DNA of 64,000 nt from Phyllobacterium bourgognense (lineage in GTDB: Bacteria > Pseudomonadota > Alphaproteobacteria > Rhizobiales > Rhizobiaceae). A program made the position numbers and the translations under genes. The notes beneath the pieces are model-generated. The model saw only the letters and a program-made list of their open reading frames with translations. It was not told the DNA's origin and did no database searches. Of this stretch, positions 58,389 to 64,000 are shown one piece after another. Numbering within the stretch: position 1 is the first letter of the stretch; every line of letters starts with the position of its first letter. The DNA lies in assembly GCF_003337575.1 (NCBI RefSeq), contig NZ_QPJM01000006.1, forward strand, positions 243,839 to 307,838. The letters run 5' to 3'.

Positions 58389-58913
58389 TCAGAGCGATGG
58401 CTCTTCGGCTTTCTTGTCGCCCTTGTCCTTCACCATCAGCTTATCGATATAGGCGAGAAACAGCGCCGAGAAAACGAAGGCGAGGTGGATCACGGTGAAC
58501 CATGTCAGCTGTTCGGTACTGAACTGGGTCAGGTTCAGAAAGACCTGCAGCAGATGGATCGAGGATATGGCGACGATGGTCGATGCGACCTTGATCTTGA
58601 GCGATCCTGCATCGATCGTTCCGAGCCAGTGAACCTCATCGGCCTGATCGAAGCGGCTGACGAAATTCTCATAGCCTGAAATGATAACCATGACGACGAG
58701 GCTGGCGACCAGCGCTGCGTCGATCAGGCTGAGCATTTTGAGGATAGTATCGGTTTCGTTGAGGATGGTGACTTTGGATACGAAGTCCACCAGCTTGCCC
58801 GCGAAAGAGAAAGCGTAGATTGCAAGTGCTGCGGCAAGGCCAAGGTAGAAGACAACCAGGAGCCAGCGCGAGGCGAGGATGATGTTTTCGACGAAGATTT
58901 CAAGACGTTTCAT
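58389..58913 (-). CDS. UPF0114 (YqhA-like) membrane protein
   Basis: A 174-residue protein with four hydrophobic helices and the family signature SRWLLVVFYLGLAAALAIYAFSF, then DAALVASLVVMVIISGYENFVSRF. The tail is charged. Function is unknown. The ATG at 58913 (MKRLEIFVENII) is the family start; a longer frame upstream is unsupported. Confidence 0.9.
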   Translation of the reverse strand: MKRLEIFVENIILASRWLLVVFYLGLAAALAIYAFSFAGKLVDFVSKVTILNETDTILKMLSLIDAALVASLVVMVIISGYENFVSRFDQADEVHWLGTIDAGSLKIKVASTIVAISSIHLLQVFLNLTQFSTEQLTWFTVIHLAFVFSALFLAYIDKLMVKDKGDKKAEEPSL

Positions 58914-58990
58914 AAAATAAGGGTCCGGTTGAACAATCGGGCTCAGGTCAACAAATAGCGAGAACATACCCGAACTCAAGGATTTAACAC

Positions 58991-59019
58991 AAAAAACCCG
59001 GACCAAAGTCCGGGTTTTT
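58991..59019 (-). terminator. Terminator of the OmpA-domain gene
   Basis: ACCCGGAC / GTCCGGGT (58996-59003, 59008-59015) with a CAAA loop and A/T runs on both sides. It lies 18 bp beyond the OmpA-domain stop on the minus strand. Confidence 0.85.
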
Positions 59020-59036
59020 CGCTGGAAGTGCCGGTT

Positions 59037-61079
59037 TTAGTTGCTGGCCACCGGGGCAACCAGCGGTGTAATGCGGCGAATGGCGACGCGGCGGTTCTCC
59101 TGTTCCGGGCCGTCGGCTTTGATTTTCAGATATTGCTCGCCATAGCCTTGGGTAGCCATGTTTTCCGGCGGAATGTCGAAGACATTGGTCAGAGCCTGGG
59201 CCACCGATTCCGCCCGCCTGTCCGAAAGGACAAGGTTTGCCTGGTCGGACCCGACGGCGTCGGTGTGCCCCTCGATCAGGAAAGTCTCGGCGGGGTTCTT
59301 CTTGAGGATTTGTGCCATGGCCTTTGCAACGCTTTCAATGTGGCTGATCTGGTCTTCGCCGACATCCGCAGAGCCGAACTGGAAGGTGATGGTATCGAGG
59401 TCGACGCGGCGAACCTTGTCACGGATGCGTGCCGAGCGCTTGACCTCATCGATCGAATAGATGCGTTCGACCCGTTCGACCGGAGGCTGCTCGAAGAATT
59501 CGTACACCTCTTCCTGAGGCGCCTCTTCCGCGTCCAGAATATAGTCTCGAACCGGAATGTTGAGCGCGAGCGGCGGCAGGTCATCACCTGGATCACGCCA
59601 TTCCAGACGCTCCTCACGGTCGTAATCGGGCGTGTATGTCAGCACAACCTCGTGGCCGTCCGGCATAACGCGAGAGCGCCTGATCACATCGCCATAGCGA
59701 TTGCGGATCGTGACAATCTGCACGCCATTGTCGCGCACGATGGTTTCTCTCGTACGGTTACGAGGCAAGTCTTCGTAATAGACGTCCTTCGAGTCGCGTG
59801 ACATGCGCGGCCGGTCGGAGCTCTCGACGTAGACGTTATTGTCGATATTGACGACGGTCCGGTCTCCGAATTTCTTCACTACCTGTACATCGCCTGGACG
59901 CTCATCAGGCCTGCGGTCTTTGGTGCGGGTACCCTTTTCGGTGAGTACGGGCTCGATCTTGACGGGAGCAAGCTCCTGTTGAACATCCGCATCGTTCTTT
60001 GGCGCTGCGACGGCAGGCTGTTGCGCAACGGGTTTTTGGTCCGCTGGTGCTTCGGCGGCTTGCCCCTGCTTGGGTTTATCGGGAGTCTCGCCCGCGGGTG
60101 CCCGTTTTGCGCTGTCGAGTGCTGGAGCAGCGTTTTCCGGTAAAGGCGAAGCTTCCTGCTGCGCGGCTTTGCCGGTGGCTGGATCGACAGGCTTAGCTTC
60201 CTTGGTGGTCGGCTCTGCAGGCGCCGCCTGAGAAGGCTGTTCAGCGGTAGCGGGCGCGTCGGGTGCTGGAGCTGCCGGCGTTTCCTTGGCAGCCTTATCA
60301 GTTGCCTTCTTTGCGGTCTCGGCAGCTTTGTCTGTTTGCTTGTCAGCCGCCTTCTGGGCGCTATCAGTCTTCTTGCGAGCTTCTTCCTCGGCGGCCTTTT
60401 GCGCTTCAGCAGCCTTGTCCGCTTCCTGCTCGGTCGCCTTCTTGACCTTTTCCGCCTCCTTGGCGGTTTGCTTCTCAGCCGCCTTTGCAGCATCGGAGTC
60501 TGCCGCTGCCTTCTTTCGGGCTTCCTCTTCTACAGCTTTTTGCTGTTTGGCAGCTTTATTGGATTCGGCTTCGGTGGCCTGCCTGGCTTTTTCGGCCTCC
60601 TGCGCCGCTTCCTTTTCGGCGGCTTTTGCAGACTTGGCTTCCTGTGCGGCTTTCTGTTTGGCTTCTTCTTCTATCGCATTCTGTTGCTTGGCGGCTTTGT
60701 CAGCTTCCGCATTTGCAGCGCGCTTCGCCTCTTCAGCCTTCTGCTCAGATTCTTTTTCCGAAGCCCTGGCGGCTTGATCGGCCTGGCGTTTCGCCTGCTC
60801 TTCAGCCTTCTGCTGTTCCTTCGCTGCGGCGTCCGTTTCCTCAGAAGCCCGCTTCTTTGCTTCTTCTGCCTGACGCCCGCCCTTGTGCTTTTTCAGCTCC
60901 TCGACAGGTTGTTCCGCCTGAGGCGCGGTCTCTTCCGCCTGTGCCAACATTTGTGCGGGTACATTGCTGTTTGAGGAAATGAAGGGCCGGTTGATTGGGG
61001 GCTGATCTGCCATTGCCGCCGGTGAAGAAAAGAGAATCGCCGTCGATGCAAAAAAGAGTGCTGTCCGTTTCATGTTCAT
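59037..61079 (-). CDS. TolA-like coiled-coil protein with C-terminal OmpA domain
   Basis: A 680-residue envelope protein. Residues ~1-24 are a signal peptide (TALFFASTAILFSSPAAMA). Residues ~55-260 are Ala/Lys/Glu/Gln repeats such as KAAEKEAAQEAEKARQA and KQQKAVEEEARKKAA, like the TolA rod, predicted to be long helix or coiled coil. A Pro/Ala-rich stretch (~260-370) and a charged linker with a beta-rich part follow. The last ~115 residues form an OmpA domain (VAKAMAQILKKNPAETFLIEGHTDAVG, LSDRRAESVAQAL). It likely links the outer membrane to peptidoglycan. M13 at 61079 is chosen for its RBS (GAGACAGGG). Confidence 0.88.
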   Translation of the reverse strand: MNMKRTALFFASTAILFSSPAAMADQPPINRPFISSNSNVPAQMLAQAEETAPQAEQPVEELKKHKGGRQAEEAKKRASEETDAAAKEQQKAEEQAKRQADQAARASEKESEQKAEEAKRAANAEADKAAKQQNAIEEEAKQKAAQEAKSAKAAEKEAAQEAEKARQATEAESNKAAKQQKAVEEEARKKAAADSDAAKAAEKQTAKEAEKVKKATEQEADKAAEAQKAAEEEARKKTDSAQKAADKQTDKAAETAKKATDKAAKETPAAPAPDAPATAEQPSQAAPAEPTTKEAKPVDPATGKAAQQEASPLPENAAPALDSAKRAPAGETPDKPKQGQAAEAPADQKPVAQQPAVAAPKNDADVQQELAPVKIEPVLTEKGTRTKDRRPDERPGDVQVVKKFGDRTVVNIDNNVYVESSDRPRMSRDSKDVYYEDLPRNRTRETIVRDNGVQIVTIRNRYGDVIRRSRVMPDGHEVVLTYTPDYDREERLEWRDPGDDLPPLALNIPVRDYILDAEEAPQEEVYEFFEQPPVERVERIYSIDEVKRSARIRDKVRRVDLDTITFQFGSADVGEDQISHIESVAKAMAQILKKNPAETFLIEGHTDAVGSDQANLVLSDRRAESVAQALTNVFDIPPENMATQGYGEQYLKIKADGPEQENRRVAIRRITPLVAPVASN

Positions 61080-61290
61080 CCCTGTCTCGCGTTTCTTATT
61101 GTTGAAACACGTCAAATGTTTGTGATCGCAACCTTGTTCCCGTTTGTGGCAACCGTTTGTTCGGTGCGATCCCGATTAGCAATGGATGAAGGATTGCAGG
61201 GGCAGCCTGTATCTCAAGTGAAGACGCTGTTCATCCCGCGTTCATGTTTAAAACGTGGACGCGGCGGCGTCCGGGATGTATTTGAGCCGC

Positions 61291-61746
61291 ATGCCGAAAG
61301 AACCGTTCTGGAAAACTAAAACTCTGGACGAGCTGAACCGCTCGCAATGGGAGAGCCTGTGCGATGGCTGCGGGCGCTGCTGCCTGCACAAGCTGGAAGA
61401 CGAGGACACAGCGGAAATCTATTTCACAACAGTGGCTTGCACCTTGCTGGACGCCGGTACGTGCCAGTGCTCAGACTATACGCATCGCAAGAAAAAGGTG
61501 CCGGATTGCGTATTCCTGACACCGGAGATCGTCCGTACAGTCGATTGGTTGCCGGAGACGTGTGGTTACCGTCTGATCGATGAGGGGAAGGATCTTTATT
61601 GGTGGCATCCGCTTGTTTCAGGGAACCCCGAAACAGTCCATGAAGCCGGGATCTCGGTGCGTGGCAAGATCACCGCGTTCGATCACGAAATGAAAGAGGA
61701 CGAAGATTATTTTGATCATATGATGCGGGAAAAATTGCCATCCTGA
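61291..61746 (+). CDS. UPF0260 (YcgN-like) cysteine-cluster protein
   Basis: A 151-residue protein with [17 protein letters not shown] near residue 25 and CQCSDYTHR further on; eight or more Cys suggest metal or Fe-S binding. The family function is unknown. The start at 61291 ([12 protein letters not shown]) matches YcgN N-termini; an ATG at 61276 is possible. A palindromic repeat overlaps the stop codon. Confidence 0.88.
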   Translation: MPKEPFWKTKTLDELNRSQWESLCDGCGRCCLHKLEDEDTAEIYFTTVACTLLDAGTCQCSDYTHRKKKVPDCVFLTPEIVRTVDWLPETCGYRLIDEGKDLYWWHPLVSGNPETVHEAGISVRGKITAFDHEMKEDEDYFDHMMREKLPS

Positions 61747-61889
61747 GAGACCGTTCGGAAACCCTACTGCGGCGGCCATCTGACGCGATTTTCTGCGCTT
61801 CCGGTGCTCACGTACTTTAAGTACGCTGCGCTCCGGTTCTCGAAAACCACGCCATATGTCTCGCCGCAGCGACTTTCCCAATGGTCTCT
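61746..61889 (+). repeat. RIME-like palindromic element, copy 3
   Basis: A 144-bp palindrome with arms AGAGACC (61746-61752) / GGTCTCT (61883-61889), then CTACTGCGGCGGCCATCTGACG, TTTTCTGCGCTTCCGGTGCTC, the centre GTACTTTAAGTAC and CTGCGCTCCGGTTCTCGAAAACC. It overlaps the UPF0260 TGA stop. It is the most regular copy and shares most with copy 1. Confidence 0.87.
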
Positions 61890-62033
61890 GAGCGATTTCC
61901 AAGTGAACGCTGTGTGAATGACGCGTTGAGGATTTGTTCAGATCGTCTGTGGAACAAAGGGCGCCTGTCCGGTTTCAGAATGTCTGAAAAACATCCCCCC
62001 AATTTCCGGACAATCAAACAGGAGAACGCTCGT

Positions 62034-62375
62034 ATGGCTAGTCTTTCACTCAAGTTGCTTGCAGTCGGTGCTGCGATCAGCATCGGCGCCATCCTCGGCG
62101 CAAACACATCGTTCGCGGCACCAGCCCTTGCTTCACCGATCGTAGTCCGGCACGGGACAACTTCCGCACCACTTGTCGATGTCCAATATCGTTATGGTCA
62201 TCGCCCATATCGCGCTTGCACTCCGGGTCAGGCTGCCAGCAAGGCAAGCCGCATGGGGATCCGCAACCCACGGGTTGTCGTTAATCGCAACGTCGTTCGT
62301 GTATCCGGATGGAGGCGGGGTCTACGCACGGCCGTTGTGTTTGCCCGTGCGCCAGGCTGCCCGATCATCCGCTAA
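62034..62375 (+). CDS. Small basic secreted protein, function unknown
   Basis: A 113-residue protein with a signal peptide (LLAVGAAISIGAILGANTSFA) and a basic, Arg-rich mature part with CTPGQAASKASRMGIRNPRVV and a last CPIIR; two cysteines could pair. The RBS is AGGAGAACGCTCGT. It is bracketed by two palindromic elements, 61746-61889 and 62378-62525. No known function; similar small secreted proteins occur in Rhizobiales. Confidence 0.75.
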   Translation: MASLSLKLLAVGAAISIGAILGANTSFAAPALASPIVVRHGTTSAPLVDVQYRYGHRPYRACTPGQAASKASRMGIRNPRVVVNRNVVRVSGWRRGLRTAVVFARAPGCPIIR

Positions 62376-62377
62376 TA

Positions 62378-62525
62378 GCCCATCTCGAAAGTTTACTGCG
62401 GCGGTCATCTGACGCAGTTTTCTGTGCTTCCGGTGCTCACGTACTTTATGTACGCTGCGCTCGTCGCAAGAGCGACCCCAAAAACCACGCCATCTAACTC
62501 GCCGCAGCGACTTTCCAAACGGACT
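62378..62525 (+). repeat. RIME-like palindromic element, copy 4 (variant)
   Basis: A ~148-bp copy with CTACTGCGG-like left arm (TTTACTGCGGCGGTCATCTGACG), TTTTCTGTGCTTCCGGTGCTC, centre GTACTTTATGTAC and right arm CGCCGCAGCGACTTTCC. The stretch CCGGTTCTCG of the other copies is replaced by GTCGCAAGAGCGACCCC, itself a small hairpin. It starts 3 nt after the TAA stop of the secreted protein. Confidence 0.8.
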
Positions 62526-62548
62526 CCAAGCCATTTACCACAAGAAAC

Positions 62549-62576
62549 AAAAAGGGTGCCGACTGGCACCCTTTTT
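62549..62576. terminator. Bidirectional terminator
   Basis: AAAAAGGGTGCC (62549-62560) / GGCACCCTTTTT (62565-62576) with a GACT loop. It lies 22 bp downstream of the convergent BP26-like gene and closes the plus-strand unit. Confidence 0.88.
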
Positions 62577-62597
62577 CATTTCCAAGAATTGATCAGG

Positions 62598-63329
62598 TCA
62601 ATTCTTCAATTCGAACGTGACGTTGACATTCACATTGTATGTATTTTCACCCGCAGCAACAGGAACTGAATCCGCGGGTGCGGCAGCCATCATCTTGGCT
62701 TGGCCCATCGGCATCGGGCGCGGGCTGTAGGACTGCTCGCTGATCTCGAGCACTTTGCCGAGACCAACACCTGCAGCTTCCGTCAGGGTCTTCGCCTTGG
62801 CCAATGCATTTGCAACGGCGTTCTTGCGGGCTTCTTCAACAATTGCCTCGGGTTTGTCATTGGTGAAGGTGAGGTTGCCGCCCTGATTGACGCCAAGCGT
62901 CACGGACTGATCGAGAATGTCGCCAACCTTCTTCAGATCGCGCACGCGTACAGTCAATGAATTGGAAACAGCGTAGCCGACGATCTTCGGCGCTTCCGGC
63001 GGCTGTGTATTATCCTTGTTGTCCGAGTAGACATAACGAGGCTCGATATTGAAGCCTGACGTCTGCAGGTCGCGTTCGGCGATGCCTGCCTTCTTCATTG
63101 CGTCGAGTACCTTGGCCATGGCTTCATTGTTAGCCGTCAGCGCTTCGCGCGCGGTGGGCTTCTCCTGCAGCACCACCAATGAAATAATGGCCATGTCCGG
63201 CGCTGATGCTGCTTGGCCCTCGCCAGTAACGACAATGCGTGGACGCGGTGTTTCGTCGGCCAACGCGGCGAACGGCACTGCCATCATTGCGGTTGTCGCA
63301 AAGGCCAAGCTCAGAAATTTCGATGTCAT
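62598..63329 (-). CDS. SIMPL-domain periplasmic protein (BP26/Omp28-like)
   Basis: A 243-residue protein with a signal peptide (to ALA, residue 24) and a SIMPL/DUF541 domain. [28 protein letters not shown] N-terminus and [32 protein letters not shown] match the Brucella BP26 (26-kDa periplasmic immunogen, Omp28), as do [15 protein letters not shown] and [15 protein letters not shown] at the C-terminus. In Brucella BP26 assembles into a large barrel-like oligomer; its function is unsettled. Confidence 0.9.
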   Translation of the reverse strand: MTSKFLSLAFATTAMMAVPFAALADETPRPRIVVTGEGQAASAPDMAIISLVVLQEKPTAREALTANNEAMAKVLDAMKKAGIAERDLQTSGFNIEPRYVYSDNKDNTQPPEAPKIVGYAVSNSLTVRVRDLKKVGDILDQSVTLGVNQGGNLTFTNDKPEAIVEEARKNAVANALAKAKTLTEAAGVGLGKVLEISEQSYSPRPMPMGQAKMMAAAPADSVPVAAGENTYNVNVNVTFELKN

Positions 63330-63475
63330 GGATATCTCCCCGAATAAGATGGAGCTGCTGCGTCGCAGGTGATTATGGGTGGATTAGGGCAAAAGGCAAA
63401 ACATTCGAAGACCTATGCATTTTATGCATCCAAACAGTTTCTGAGGCGTTTCCTTTGCAACTAAAGGAGCATGAC

Positions 63476-63769
63476 ATGTCTGGTAGAGAACCCAAGAACA
63501 GTCCTGAACGTATTGAGCCCCGGGAACCGGCATCGGATATGCCTATCGAAACGCCGGACTTAGACGATATCGGAACCAGCGAAGCGGAGATGCAAGCCGA
63601 CGATGAGCTTGCCATTCTGGGTGAACGGCAGGTCGAACCGGATGATGCAGGTCTTTCAGAGGAAGATGACGATAATCCGTATCAGGAAAGCGACGAGGCC
63701 CTGCCCGACGATGATGAGGAGGCGGAGATCTCGCGCGATCCGGAACGGGAAGGGCATCGCTTCGAGTAA
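63476..63769 (+). CDS. Small acidic protein, function unknown
   Basis: A 97-residue, extremely acidic protein (many Asp/Glu; EEDDDNPY, EALPDDDEEAE) with no hydrophobic segment, so likely disordered and cytoplasmic. The ATG at 63476 follows AAAGGAGCATGAC, a strong RBS. A longer in-frame upstream start would extend into the divergent BP26-like leader. Function unknown. Confidence 0.6.
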   Translation: MSGREPKNSPERIEPREPASDMPIETPDLDDIGTSEAEMQADDELAILGERQVEPDDAGLSEEDDDNPYQESDEALPDDDEEAEISRDPEREGHRFE

Positions 63770-63915
63770 CCGGCGTTCGCGAGAGTGGAATCTGCCTGCG
63801 GTTTCCTGTTGTCATTCTGCACATAGGTCTTGACTAAAATACAAATGTTCAATATTCGATGTCTTGATTGACCAGCCTCGAAGTCCCCATCAGAGGCTGG
63901 CACAGGGAGGCATTG

Positions 63916-64000
63916 ATGGCTACGAATGTTGCATTGACGGGATTGGCGCGGGATATGCAGGCGCGGGCGGATACGGGCCGACCGATCCGCATCGGCCTGA
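63916..64000 (+). CDS. NAD(P)-binding/SAF-domain oxidoreductase-like protein (N-terminus only)
   Basis: The frame opens ATNVALTGLARDMQARADTG and continues RPIRIGL before leaving the window. Such starts are typical of a Rhizobiales homoserine-dehydrogenase-like/SAF-domain protein. The RBS is CAGGGAGGCATTG. Only 28 codons are visible, so the assignment is tentative. Confidence 0.45.
   Translation, partial: MATNVALTGLARDMQARADTGRPIRIGL

Overview
The window is chromosomal DNA of an alphaproteobacterium of the order Hyphomicrobiales (Rhizobiales), most like the Brucellaceae/Phyllobacteriaceae (Ochrobactrum, Brucella, Phyllobacterium type). The evidence is the trxB-LysR(LsrB/VtlR)-AbcR sRNA arrangement, a BP26/Omp28-like SIMPL protein, an LpcC-type core mannosyltransferase, a UvrB with a long N-terminal extension, BA14K-like and extensin-like proteins, and the carA / yqeY / dnaG / rpoD neighbourhood. 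No genus can be proved from the sequence alone. I saw no rRNA, tRNA, CRISPR array, transposase or prophage.

Layout. 1-4.7 kb: MarR regulator, OmpR-type response regulator and a truncated EnvZ-type kinase (minus strand), then ilvE, a small membrane protein, a metallo-beta-lactamase-fold hydrolase and a BA14K-like protein. 5-14.8 kb: cold-shock protein, lytic transglycosylase, HAD hydrolase, HerA-like ATPase, divergent MFS/TetR pair, uvrB and an HNH nuclease. 14.9-22.3 kb: SemiSWEET and enolase-superfamily dehydratase, thioesterase, glyoxalase-fold protein, LtrA-like protein, extensin-like protein, a DUF486 protein, a decayed DMT transporter and a PQQ-type sugar dehydrogenase. 22.5-28.1 kb: greA, two LPS glycosyltransferases, an Lrp regulator, trxB, the LsrB/VtlR-type regulator and an AbcR-type sRNA. 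28.1-34.9 kb: three toxin-antitoxin modules (mazEF-, parDE- and vapBC-like) interspersed with aspartate aminotransferase, GST, a second cold-shock protein and a BacA/SbmA-like ABC protein with a degenerate ATPase. 34.9-45.3 kb: carB, ypfJ-type metallopeptidase, racemase/Lrp pair, MFS exporter, DUF1348 protein, carA and yqeY. 45.4-53.7 kb: an accessory block (TetR with RND efflux operon, an sRNA with three CCUCCUCCC loops, DUF1003, GNAT and Na/Pi transporter). 54-64 kb: dnaG, rpoD, UPF0114, a TolA-like/OmpA fusion, UPF0260, a small secreted protein, BP26-like protein, an acidic small protein and the start of one more gene.

How it fits together. Most of the window is core metabolism (pyrimidine/arginine via carA and carB, branched-chain amino acids via ilvE, aspartate aminotransferase), replication and transcription (dnaG, rpoD, greA), repair (uvrB) and envelope biogenesis, with lineage-specific inserts between. 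The least ordinary material is not protein coding. It comprises an alpha-r14/NfeR1-like sRNA with three anti-Shine-Dalgarno loops at 50.5 kb, an AbcR-type sRNA at 28 kb, and four copies of a ~145-bp imperfect palindrome that each start at or within 3 nt of the stop codon of a plus-strand gene. There is also an unrelated 33-bp perfect inverted repeat, a terminator-like hairpin in the carB leader, and several strong operator-like palindromes.
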